22,463 bases of DNA, from the NCBI GenBank assembly GCA_964502145.1, contig CAZCVI010000110.1:1-22463 (forward strand), written 5' to 3'. The stretch comes from CAZCVI01 sp964502145. Its GTDB lineage: Bacteria > Acidobacteriota > Aminicenantia > UBA2199. Under the pieces are notes generated by a model, which was not told the DNA's origin, did not search any database, and saw only the letters and a program-made list of their open reading frames with translations. Position numbers and translations under genes: made by a program. Shown here piece by piece: positions 14,934 through 22,164 of this stretch. How positions within the stretch are numbered: position 1 is the first letter of the stretch; each line of letters starts with the position of its first letter.

Positions 14934-16037
14934 ATGAAAAATACTTTTCGAGAATACAATCCAATAGATACAGAACTTTTAGCGGATATGTGGCGTGATG
15001 CCATTTTTATTTTTGATACAAATATATTACTAAATTTATATAGATATTCTGTAAATACTTCAGATGAATTTATTCAAATAATTTCAGAGTTAAATGAACG
15101 GGTTTGGTTGCCCTATCAAGTTGGTCTTGAATTTAATCGGAACCGTTTAAATGTTTTAAGTGAACAAAAGAAAAACTATTCTGATTTTGAGAAGAACCTA
15201 AATGAATTAATTGGGGAAATTGAAAACAAAAATAGGAATCCTTTTTTTTCGCAGCAACTTACGGATAAAATTATTGAAATTAAAGTTGAACTAAATACTG
15301 AGATTAAAAGTAAAATTGAAGCTTATGAATCAAATATTAAATCTGATACCTTATTAGAGAAAATTAATTCTGTCTTTGAAAATAAAGTGGGTAAACCTTT
15401 TAGCTCAGAAGAAATATTAAATCATCAAAAGGAAGGCGAAAAACGTTATAAGAATAAAGTACCTCCAGGTTATTGCGACCATAAAAAGTCCGAAAATGAA
15501 CGATATGGTGATTTACTTATTTGGAAAGAAATAATCCAGAAATCAAAAGATTCAAAAACAAATGTAATATTTATATTGGATGATAGAAAGGAAGATTGGT
15601 GGTTTGAACATCAAGGTAAAACGATTTCGCCAAGACAAGAGTTGATTAAAGAATTTCATACAGAAACAAATAAAAATATTCACTTCTATAAACCTTTCCA
15701 ATTCTTAGAGTATTCAAATCAATATTTGGAGAAACAAATTGCTAAGGAAGTGATTGAAGAAGTAAAAAATTATAAACCAACTTTAGTAAAAAACGATAAT
15801 TTTATACAATTATTTTTAACGTTAATGGGGGATGCCGTTAGTTTCGATTCATTAACAGCAGAAATTAAAAATAGTGGTTACAATATTATTACGGAATCAG
15901 ATGATAAAAACAACAAACACTTCATAAATATCACATTACCAAATATTCCTGATTTAGAGCGTCGTTTTAACTCTAAATTTGTCTCAAAGCTATCAGACTA
16001 CGATTTGATCTTAGTTGAAACTAATAAAACAATATAG
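14934..16037 (+). CDS. PIN_8-type PIN-like nuclease
   Basis: A 367-residue protein with the PIN_8 (PF18476) pattern: IFIFDTN with D28 at the end of the first strand, VGLEFNRNR with E66, GDLLIW with D193, and FILDDRKEDWW with D216-D217. These acidic residues are those expected to hold the catalytic metal, so the nuclease site looks intact. A long helical insertion (about 75-180) separates the halves, and about 100 C-terminal residues form an extra domain I do not recognise. I choose ATG 14934 because the protein then starts like family members (MKNTFREYNP before the first strand); an in-frame TTG at 14907 would overlap the DUF262 gene. Likely role: RNA or DNA cleavage as effector of the DUF262-containing system. 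Same AT-rich composition as its partner. Confidence 0.85.
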   Translation: MKNTFREYNPIDTELLADMWRDAIFIFDTNILLNLYRYSVNTSDEFIQIISELNERVWLPYQVGLEFNRNRLNVLSEQKKNYSDFEKNLNELIGEIENKNRNPFFSQQLTDKIIEIKVELNTEIKSKIEAYESNIKSDTLLEKINSVFENKVGKPFSSEEILNHQKEGEKRYKNKVPPGYCDHKKSENERYGDLLIWKEIIQKSKDSKTNVIFILDDRKEDWWFEHQGKTISPRQELIKEFHTETNKNIHFYKPFQFLEYSNQYLEKQIAKEVIEEVKNYKPTLVKNDNFIQLFLTLMGDAVSFDSLTAEIKNSGYNIITESDDKNNKHFINITLPNIPDLERRFNSKFVSKLSDYDLILVETNKTI

Positions 16038-16267
16038 TTATTGCCAGAAACAAGGGGGCCGGTGCGTTACTTCTTTACTTTATAAGAAAAAAGAAACCGA
16101 TGCCCGTGAATGTAGGAATGATAAAAGCGGGCGGGAGATCCGCGTTCCCAGAAAAAGCTTGCCAACCGCCCAGCATCCCTTGGCATTATCCTGGTCATCC
16201 TTTAATCCCACGCATCACGGTTCAGAAACTTTCTCTTCCTATTTGCGGGATTAAAAAAACAACCGCA
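16038..16267. other. intergenic spacer, decayed repeat sequence
   Basis: The composition changes sharply from AT-rich to mixed at about 16,050. GTGAATGTAGGAATGAT near 16,106-16,122 resembles a decayed R1 left arm. Two overlapping ORFs here have no ribosome site and no recognisable product. Confidence 0.5.
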
Positions 16268-16367
16268 CGGTGCGTGGGAATGTGGGAATGATGCAGGGGA
16301 AAATGGAACTTTAGGGGACAGGCAGGCAAACATTCCCACATTCCCACGCACCGACCCCTTTTTTCTC
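16261..16367. repeat. R1 element, intact: perfect 23-bp inverted repeat
   Basis: Bases 16268-16290 pair perfectly with 16331-16353 (CGGTGCGTGGGAATGTGGGA and its complement) around a 40-nt loop, and the right arm is followed by GACCCCTTTTTT. Each arm contains GTGGGAATG twice in slightly varied form. A second, less perfect copy lies at 21602-21710 and an excised version at 19719-19740. It could be a REP/MITE-like mobile palindrome and could also act as a transcription terminator behind the PIN gene. No transposase is encoded. Confidence 0.85.
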
Positions 16368-16426
16368 AATCCAGAGATTTCGTCACAGTCACTAGGGATT
16401 AGCCATGCGCCTTTTATTTACCCTTC

Positions 16427-16504
16427 TCCAGCCCGTGCTGAAAAGAAACACCGCCTTGCGATTAGGAATTGGCTCCCAGTATCAGAAAAGAACAATAGCC
16501 TAAA
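16427..16504. repeat. R2 repeat upstream of first AAA-nuclease gene
   Basis: The same 78-bp segment occurs at 19810-19885 with only a few changes, including a one-base indel (GGCTCCC against GGCTACCC), and in a diverged form at 11541-11618. Similarity between the two right-hand copies extends left to about 16354 and right through the promoter into the coding sequence. Confidence 0.8.
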
Positions 16505-16509
16505 TAAAT

Positions 16510-16570
16510 GGGGACGCAGTCCCTTCCCCACGTGGTGGGGCTTGACAACAGGGCCTTTTTCGCTTATGAT
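16510..16570 (+). promoter_or_regulatory. promoter of first AAA-nuclease gene with two small hairpins
   Basis: TTGACA (16542-16547) and TATGAT (16565-16570), 17 nt apart, form a near-perfect sigma70 promoter with a predicted start about 18 nt before ATG 16595. Immediately upstream are two compact inverted repeats: GGGAC-GCA-GTCCC (16511-16523) and CCCCAC-GTG-GTGGGG (16526-16540), abutting the -35 box, where an activator or repressor could bind. The whole block is repeated base for base before the second gene. Confidence 0.75.
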
Positions 16571-16594
16571 TGTCCTGTAGAAAGAGGTATAACG

Positions 16595-18181
16595 ATGAAA
16601 AAATATTTCAATGATACAGGTTCTTGCTTCTCGGAAGAACATTACATGGTAGACATTTCGAATAAAACTACCCAAATATTCCGTATGATTGAGCAGGGCC
16701 ATTATTTCGTCATTAACCGCCCCCGCCAATACGGAAAAACCACCACCATCTATATGTTGAACCGACTGCTGAAAACGACCCGTGACTATTTCCCTATTAA
16801 AATAAGTTTCGAAGGCATCGGTCAAGAAGGTTTCGTTAGTACCGCCATATTTATCGAGGAATTTTTTATCTTGCTTAACCAGGAATTTAATGCTTACGAA
16901 AAGGAAAACCTCGTGACGTTTTTAGAATCCGAACCTGTCCCGGATCGTTTCAGTAAACTGGATTTATGGATCAGCAAACTGGTTCAAGAAACCGGGAAAA
17001 AAATCGTACTCATGATTGACGAAGTCGATAAAAGCAGCAATAACCAATTATTCCTTGATTTCCTGGGCATGCTGAGAAATAAATATTTAAAACGGCATGA
17101 ACCCGGACAATTTACTTTCTACAGTGTCATCTTGGCAGGCGTTCATAATGTAAAAAATTTAAGACTCAAAATGGGTCTCGATGCAGAGCCCAAATACAAC
17201 AGCCCCTGGAATATCGCGGTTGATTTTAATGTCGATATGAGCTTTAATACCACCGAAATTGCAACGATGCTAAACCAATACGTGACCGAAACCGGCATTG
17301 AATTAAATATCGACACCACGGCCCAATCCCTATTTTATTATACATCCGGCTACCCTTTCCTGGTAAGCAAACTTTGCAAGATTATCGATGAGGAAATCAT
17401 TGTTAAAGAGAAACGGAAAAATTGGATTTCCAACGATATCGAACGGGCTGTTTACCTTTTACTCAACCGTCAAAACACTAATTTTGAGAGCGTGATAAAA
17501 AATCTTGAGAATAATGATGGCCTCTATGAATTCGTTAAACAAATCACCCTCTTTGATAAAAATATCGAAATCAATCTTAGTGATCCTATTATTGATATGG
17601 GGATAATGCACGGCATTTTTAAAGTGGATGCCTCTCCTGTAGAACTTCACAACCGTATCTATAAAGAACTGATTTATAATTATATGGTGTCTGTTTTTAA
17701 TAGAGAAAAGATGCTGAATTCATCGTCTAGTTATTATAATCTTGAAGAGCCCTATTTAACCGAGGATGGAAAACTCGATTTCGAAAGGGTCTTGCTGAAA
17801 TTCCAGGAATTCATGAAAAAAGAATACAGCAAACGTGATGAGGCGTTTCTGGAGCGAAACGGGCGCCTTATTTTCCTGGCCTTTGTTAAACCCATTCTCA
17901 ACGGGAAAGGGTATGATTTCAAAGAAGCCCAGGCTTCCGAAGAGAAGCGGATGGACGTGATTATTACCTATAAGCAGGAGAAATTTATCATCGAATTAAA
18001 AATATGGCGCGGTCAAAAGGCGCATGAAAAGGGGATCGCGCAATTATCCAATTACCTGGAAACACAGGGGCTTGGCAATGGCTATTTGATCATTTTCGAT
18101 TTTAAAAAAAAGACAAGGAAAGCCTATAAGCAGGACCGGATTGCTGCCAATCAAAAAAATATTTTTGCCGTGTGGGTGTAA
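16595..18181 (+). CDS. AAA-like ATPase fused to PD-(D/E)XK nuclease, copy A
   Basis: A 528-residue protein of the AAA-like (PF14516/PF09820-type) family. NRPRQYGKTTT at 41-51 is Walker A; IVLMIDEVDK contains Walker B D142-E143; ILAGVHNV near 178 is sensor 1; SGYPFLVSKLCKIID follows as in other members. The C-terminus carries a PD-(D/E)XK (PDDEXK_9/DUF1703-type) nuclease core: D454 in MDVIITY and E467-x-K469 in FIIELK. Start is ATG 16595 with AAAGAGG before it; the longer frame from 16508 is excluded because it begins upstream of the promoter. The family is abundant in some environmental lineages and of unknown role; an ATP-controlled nuclease, perhaps in defence, is a reasonable inference. 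The gene is nearly identical to the copy at 19979 except in codons 52-180 and at the extreme 3' end. Confidence 0.88.
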   Translation: MKKYFNDTGSCFSEEHYMVDISNKTTQIFRMIEQGHYFVINRPRQYGKTTTIYMLNRLLKTTRDYFPIKISFEGIGQEGFVSTAIFIEEFFILLNQEFNAYEKENLVTFLESEPVPDRFSKLDLWISKLVQETGKKIVLMIDEVDKSSNNQLFLDFLGMLRNKYLKRHEPGQFTFYSVILAGVHNVKNLRLKMGLDAEPKYNSPWNIAVDFNVDMSFNTTEIATMLNQYVTETGIELNIDTTAQSLFYYTSGYPFLVSKLCKIIDEEIIVKEKRKNWISNDIERAVYLLLNRQNTNFESVIKNLENNDGLYEFVKQITLFDKNIEINLSDPIIDMGIMHGIFKVDASPVELHNRIYKELIYNYMVSVFNREKMLNSSSSYYNLEEPYLTEDGKLDFERVLLKFQEFMKKEYSKRDEAFLERNGRLIFLAFVKPILNGKGYDFKEAQASEEKRMDVIITYKQEKFIIELKIWRGQKAHEKGIAQLSNYLETQGLGNGYLIIFDFKKKTRKAYKQDRIAANQKNIFAVWV

Positions 18182-18222
18182 TCGTTGCGGATTTATCCCG
18201 TGTGAGAAAGGGGTCAGGCTAG

Positions 18223-18345
18223 AAAACGCAAACCGAAGCCGGGCGGTATGTAACGGTCATTTTTATTCTGAAGCATAGAAATTGCGCGTTAATCATAAGT
18301 GCGCGCGATATGGATAAAAAGGAGCGCAAGCAATATGGAAAATAA
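18223..18345 (+). pseudogene. BrnT toxin, 5'-truncated remnant
   Basis: An open frame from 18223 to TAA at 18343-18345 encodes GRYVTVIFILKHRNCALIISARDMDKKERKQYGK, the characteristic C-terminal end of BrnT ribonuclease toxins (RIISAR-x-x-x-KKERxxY). There is no start codon or ribosome site, and the upstream half, about 50 residues with most of the fold, is missing: the sequence to the left is the tail region of the AAA-nuclease gene. The remnant overlaps the antitoxin start by 11 nt, as intact BrnT-BrnA pairs do. Confidence 0.75.
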
Positions 18346-18583
18346 AATGGATCAGATACCCGATGACATGAGCATCCATGAAGCTGGAGAGTTTTGGGAT
18401 TCTCACAGTGTGGCCGATATTCATTCCAAGTTGGTACAATTTGAATATCATTCCGGAGAACATCGTGCTTATGTGGCAGTGGCAAGTGATTTATTATGGG
18501 AACTAGAAAATAAAGCAAAAATGAGTGGGATGTCAGTTGAAACCTTGGTTAACCGGTGGATACAGGAAAAACTGGCTGGGTAA
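18335..18583 (+). CDS. brnA: BrnA/CopG-type antitoxin, orphaned
   Basis: An 82-residue protein. MSIHEAGEFWDSHSVADI matches the CopG-antitoxin (PF12441) pattern of BrnA-like proteins, and the C-terminus AKMSGMSVETLVNRWIQEKL is a ribbon-helix-helix tail. Such antitoxins bind the BrnT toxin and repress their own operon. ATG 18335 is preceded by AAGGAG (18319-18324); the GTG at 18299 is less likely, as it would lie within the toxin frame without a ribosome site. Only the last third of the toxin remains upstream, and the normal promoter in front of the toxin is gone, so expression may depend on readthrough from the AAA-nuclease gene. Confidence 0.75.
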   Translation: MENKMDQIPDDMSIHEAGEFWDSHSVADIHSKLVQFEYHSGEHRAYVAVASDLLWELENKAKMSGMSVETLVNRWIQEKLAG

Positions 18584-18632
18584 TACGGCTGTGTAGACAC
18601 CGATCCTGCGATTCCATTGAAAACCGGGGTAG

Positions 18633-19556
18633 TCAAGAAAGAGTCAAGCAAGAAGGCTCTTCTGCATAAACCCCTAGCGCCAATCCCTTATCCTGCACTT
18701 GAGTGACGACTTCTCTCCAGAGCTCCTTAATCCTACCATGATCTTTCGGGTACATTCGGTTCAATTTTTTTCCTTGTGTGATCTCGCCATTGATAATATC
18801 TTGAATCTGAATGGCTGGTCGAGGGAATCCTTTTTCTTCACTATCAGGCTTACAGGGGAAGAAACTGAACATGTCATTCTCCCTATCGTGAATTGTGGCA
18901 CCAAAGTAAAGACGCCAAGTCTGCTTCTCATCACCCCTGCACCCCGCTGTTTTTTCCTCCTTTTGGCAACCAGAGAATCCACAATCTCCCTTGTACCAGG
19001 GTTTGACAGTTACGTCCCAATACACCGAACTCACGTTAGCTTTGAGTTTTTCCTCAAAATTGCTTACATCGTGGTCAATGTAGCCCTTAACCACAAATAC
19101 CGTATCCAGGAGGAATTCGTCGTTTTTAGAGGAACCAAATAGGACGACACTGCCTTTTTCAAGGTAACGGAGTTGAGTCGCTCCTTTAATAGTATTCTGT
19201 TGGCAGCCCATGTAAAGGAATTGTTTCCCGAAGACATAGGGATCTGTGTTTTGAAGTTTCTGGAAATTTTTGGGGAGTTCTTCCAGTTTGGGTTCTTGAA
19301 GGTATGAAGGGTATCCGTCTTTTTGTTGTTCGGGAGTTGGGTTTAGAGGGGTTGGTTTTGAGGGTGCCTCCCACTCACCCCAAAAGGTAATTTTCTCTTC
19401 CTTGGCTGTATCCTCTGGTTGCACCATGTATTTACCCTTGGCCAGCATGAATTTACGCTTGTGCGGCCCTTCATTCCATGGCATTATCTCGTTGGCTCCG
19501 GGCGAATGCTCCGGGCCGGGATGTAGAAACTGAACGAAACACAATTTTTCTTCCAT
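18633..19556 (-). CDS. unrecognised 307-residue protein
   Basis: I do not recognise this family with confidence. The product starts MEEKLCFVQFLHPGPEH, is rich in Trp, Pro and aromatic residues, and contains blocks that look conserved: MPWNEGPHKRKF, FWGEWEAPS, NTDPYVFGKQFLYMGCQ, GSVVLFGSS, MFSFFPCKP and LALGVYAEEP. A cysteine cluster (GDCGFSGCQ ... AGC) in the middle might bind metal or be a low-complexity insertion. No signal peptide or membrane segment is seen, so it is probably cytoplasmic. ATG 19556 has AGGAGG-like bases at 19566-19570, preferred over an upstream in-frame Met at 19607. It is the only leftward gene between the two AAA-nuclease copies. A role in defence is guessed from position alone. 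Confidence 0.7.
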   Translation of the reverse strand: MEEKLCFVQFLHPGPEHSPGANEIMPWNEGPHKRKFMLAKGKYMVQPEDTAKEEKITFWGEWEAPSKPTPLNPTPEQQKDGYPSYLQEPKLEELPKNFQKLQNTDPYVFGKQFLYMGCQQNTIKGATQLRYLEKGSVVLFGSSKNDEFLLDTVFVVKGYIDHDVSNFEEKLKANVSSVYWDVTVKPWYKGDCGFSGCQKEEKTAGCRGDEKQTWRLYFGATIHDRENDMFSFFPCKPDSEEKGFPRPAIQIQDIINGEITQGKKLNRMYPKDHGRIKELWREVVTQVQDKGLALGVYAEEPSCLTLS

Positions 19557-19718
19557 TAAATTATTCCTCCTATTAAAAAATGCGATTCTGTCATTATTGC
19601 TACCCAATGGAACGGGTACTGAATAAACACTAAACTAATGTTTACCACACGGGGTAATATAATACAAGAGCATTTGCAAAATAAATTCGCAATATAGAAA
19701 AAAGGGGGGCAGTACGAG

Positions 19719-19885
19719 AAACAACCGCACGCACCGACCCCTTTTTTCTCAATCCAGATATTTCGTCACAGTCACTAAGGATTAGCCACGCGCCTTTTAT
19801 TTACCCTTCTCCAGCCCGTGCTGGAAAGAAACACCGCCTTGCGATTAGGAATTGGCTACCCAGTATCAGAAAAGAACAATAGCCT
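19719..19885. repeat. R1 scar and R2 repeat upstream of second AAA-nuclease gene
   Basis: AACAACCGCACGCACCGACC (from about 19720) equals the two outer edges of the R1 element at 16261-16367 joined directly: the 23-bp arms and loop are gone, with the join at the shared bases CACG. The T-run, about 70 bp of common sequence, and the R2 repeat (19810-19885) follow with a handful of base changes relative to 16354-16504. Confidence 0.8.
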
Positions 19886-19893
19886 AAATAAAT

Positions 19894-19954
19894 GGGGACG
19901 CAGTCCCTTCCCCACGTGGTGGGGCTTGACAACAGGGCCTTTTTCGCTTATGAT
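19894..19954 (+). promoter_or_regulatory. promoter of second AAA-nuclease gene with two small hairpins
   Basis: Identical to 16510-16570: TTGACA at 19926-19931, TATGAT at 19949-19954, 17-nt spacer, and the same two hairpins directly upstream. Confidence 0.75.
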
Positions 19955-19978
19955 TGTCCTGTAGAAAGAGGTATAACG

Positions 19979-21565
19979 ATGAAAAAATATTTCAATGATA
20001 CAGGTTCTTGCTTCTCGGAAGAACATTACATGGTAGACATTTCGAATAAAACTACCCAAATATTCCGTATGATTGAGCAGGGCCATTATTTCGTCATTAA
20101 CCGCCCCCGCCAATACGGAAAAACCACCACCATTCACACGATTAACAATAACCTGGAAAATTCGGAGACTTATCTCCCTATTGAAATAAGCTTTGAGGGC
20201 ATCGGTGATGCCGCATTTAAAAACGAATCCCTTTTTATTACCCGGCTTTTTTCCCGGCTTAAAGTGGCATTTAAAGCATCACGCCATTCTGAACTCGTTG
20301 CATTCATCGAAACGGAATCGCCCATTTCCAATCTCGATGATCTCGATCTATGGATCAGTAACCTGGTTCAAAAAACCGGGAAAAAAATCGTCCTGATGAT
20401 CGACGAGGTTGATAAAAGCTCCAACAACCAATTATTCCTGGATTTCCTGGGGATGCTGAGAAATAAATATTTAAATAGGAAAAAACCGGGGCAACTTACC
20501 TTTCACAGCATCATCCTGGCAGGCGTTCATAATGTAAAAAATTTAAGACTCAAAATGGGTCTCGATGCAGAGCCCAAATACAACAGCCCCTGGAATATCG
20601 CGGTTGATTTTAATGTCGATATGAGCTTTAATACCACCGAAATTGCAACGATGCTAAACCAATACGTGACCGAAACCGGCATTGAATTAAATATCGACAC
20701 CACGGCCCAATCCCTATTTTATTATACATCCGGCTACCCTTTCCTGGTAAGCAAACTTTGCAAGATTATCGATGAGGAAATCATTGTTAAAGAGAAACGG
20801 AAAAATTGGATTTCCAACGATATCGAACGGGCTGTTTACCTTTTACTCAACCGTCAAAACACTAATTTTGAGAGCGTGATAAAAAATCTTGAGAATAATG
20901 ATGGCCTCTATGAATTCGTTAAACAAATCACCCTCTTTGATAAAAATATCGAAATCAATCTTAGTGATCCTATTATTGATATGGGGATAATGCACGGCAT
21001 TTTTAAAGTGGATGCCTCTCCTGTAGAACTTCACAACCGTATCTATAAAGAACTGATTTATAATTATATGGTGTCTGTTTTTAATAGAGAAAAGATGCTG
21101 AATTCATCGTCTAGTTATTATAATCTTGAAGAGCCCTATTTAACCGAGGATGGAAAACTCGATTTCGAAAGGGTCTTGCTGAAATTCCAGGAATTCATGA
21201 AAAAAGAATACAGCAAACGTGATGAGGCGTTTCTGGAGCGAAACGGGCGCCTTATTTTCCTGGCCTTTGTTAAACCCATTCTCAACGGGAAAGGGTATGA
21301 TTTCAAAGAAGCCCAGGCTTCCGAAGAGAAGCGGATGGACGTGATTATTACCTATAAGCAGGAGAAATTTATCATCGAATTAAAAATATGGCGCGGTCAA
21401 AAGGCGCATGAAAAGGGGATCGCGCAATTATCCAATTACCTGGAGACACAGGGGCTTGGCAATGGCTATTTGATCATTTTCGATTTCAAAAAAAAGACAA
21501 GGAAAGCGTATAAGCAGGACCGGATTGCGTCCAATCAAAAAAATATTTTTGCCGTTTGGGTGTAA
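19979..21565 (+). CDS. AAA-like ATPase fused to PD-(D/E)XK nuclease, copy B
   Basis: A 528-residue paralogue of the protein at 16595 with the same Walker A, Walker B (VLMIDEVDK), sensor and PD-(D/E)XK core. Codons 1-51 and 181 to about 488 appear identical at the DNA level, while codons 52-180 differ heavily in sequence but not in length (for example IHTINNNLENSETYLPIEIS in place of IYMLNRLLKTTRDYFPIKIS), and a few changes reappear at the 3' end, including one Ala-to-Ser. Most of the varying residues lie between Walker A and Walker B, so the ATPase motifs stay intact while the intervening region, possibly a sensing surface, changes. ATG 19979 shares promoter and ribosome site with copy A. An R1 hairpin follows the stop and may terminate transcription. 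Confidence 0.88.
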   Translation: MKKYFNDTGSCFSEEHYMVDISNKTTQIFRMIEQGHYFVINRPRQYGKTTTIHTINNNLENSETYLPIEISFEGIGDAAFKNESLFITRLFSRLKVAFKASRHSELVAFIETESPISNLDDLDLWISNLVQKTGKKIVLMIDEVDKSSNNQLFLDFLGMLRNKYLNRKKPGQLTFHSIILAGVHNVKNLRLKMGLDAEPKYNSPWNIAVDFNVDMSFNTTEIATMLNQYVTETGIELNIDTTAQSLFYYTSGYPFLVSKLCKIIDEEIIVKEKRKNWISNDIERAVYLLLNRQNTNFESVIKNLENNDGLYEFVKQITLFDKNIEINLSDPIIDMGIMHGIFKVDASPVELHNRIYKELIYNYMVSVFNREKMLNSSSSYYNLEEPYLTEDGKLDFERVLLKFQEFMKKEYSKRDEAFLERNGRLIFLAFVKPILNGKGYDFKEAQASEEKRMDVIITYKQEKFIIELKIWRGQKAHEKGIAQLSNYLETQGLGNGYLIIFDFKKKTRKAYKQDRIASNQKNIFAVWV

Positions 21566-21601
21566 TCGTTGCCGATTGATCGTAAGGGGCTTTGGGTATC
21601 G

Positions 21602-21748
21602 GAAACAACCGCACGGTGCGTGGGAATGTGGGAATGATGCAGGGGAAATTGGAACTTCAGGGAACAGGTAGGCAAACATTCCCGCATTCCCACGAACGGT
21701 CCCCATTTTTCGCACCATTTTTTTCCACGAACCGTCCCCATTTTTTTC
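21602..21748. repeat. R1 element, second copy, with duplicated tail
   Basis: Left arm 21614-21636 is the same as in the copy at 16268; the right arm (21677-21699) has a few mismatches (CCCGCATTCCCACGAACGG). After it, CCACGAACGGTCCCCATTTT (from 21690) is repeated as CCACGAACCGTCCCCATTTT (from 21725), each ending in a T-run. The hairpin plus T-run could end transcription of the AAA-nuclease gene. Its second T-run stops at the last codon of the leftward nucleotidyltransferase gene. Confidence 0.75.
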
Positions 21749-22069
21749 TTACGCCGCAATTTCGATTCCTTTGGATTTGATTTCGTGTATGATGGTTTGC
21801 CAGTTGTCTTCGTTAAACTCTTGTAAACCTATGGGGTGCGGTTCGATTCGGGCATCAACATAAAAGGCAATTTTGATCAGCATTGCCCGCTCGTAAAAAC
21901 GATCAATACCGAAATCTCGGGAAACCACGGCGATATCGATATCACTATCAAGTCGCTCTGTATTTGCCGCATAAGAGCCGAACAGTATTAGTTTATGGAC
22001 CGTAATCCCTTTTTCCCGTAATCTTTCGCCGTAGCGTTGTACGATATTTATAATTTTTCTTTTAACCAC
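21749..22069 (-). CDS. minimal nucleotidyltransferase (MNT, MntA-like)
   Basis: A 106-residue protein with the pol-beta nucleotidyltransferase core: LILFGSYAANTERLDSDIDIAVVS contains the GS-x motif and the D-x-D metal-binding pair. Such minimal proteins usually pair with a HEPN ribonuclease toxin, which they neutralise by adding AMP to it. GTG 22069 is supported by GGAG at 22078-22081 with 8-nt spacing. No full-length HEPN gene is found in the window: only a 38-codon frame overlaps the 5' end, and the region downstream is repeat sequence. It could therefore be an orphan antitoxin. Confidence 0.82.
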   Translation of the reverse strand: MVKRKIINIVQRYGERLREKGITVHKLILFGSYAANTERLDSDIDIAVVSRDFGIDRFYERAMLIKIAFYVDARIEPHPIGLQEFNEDNWQTIIHEIKSKGIEIAA

Positions 22070-22164
22070 AGTAATAGCTCCGTTATTGCCTTGATATGGG
22101 TTTCGGTGAATTCAGACGTGCATTTCTCAGCAATTCTCCTTTTAATTTCCAGAGGGAATTCCAT
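22048..22164 (-). CDS. 38-residue ORF overlapping the nucleotidyltransferase start
   Basis: Reading leftward, ATG 22164 to TAA 22048 encodes MEFPLEIKRRIAEKCTSEFT and a C-terminal helix ending LLLWLKEKL. It overlaps the nucleotidyltransferase by 22 nt. The frame stays open upstream to 22215 (adding FPRNKILFVTR), so it may be the surviving C-terminus of a longer protein. The final helix would suit the end of a HEPN-type partner, but the match is too short to claim. The gagg before ATG is too close to be a good ribosome site. Confidence 0.35.
   Translation of the reverse strand: MEFPLEIKRRIAEKCTSEFTETHIKAITELLLWLKEKL

Noticed and set aside
16015..16291. Two plus-strand ORFs of 63-79 codons after the PIN gene
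   Set aside because: They overlap each other and the PIN gene's end, lack ribosome sites, and read into the R1 palindrome.
16508..16594. 29-codon N-terminal extension of the AAA-nuclease protein (also at 19892)
   Set aside because: It begins upstream of the -35 box and has no ribosome site; ATG 16595 has both a promoter and a Shine-Dalgarno.
21428..21759. Minus-strand ORFs over the R1 copy
   Set aside because: They are shadows of the palindrome and its T-run tail, antisense to the end of the AAA-nuclease gene.
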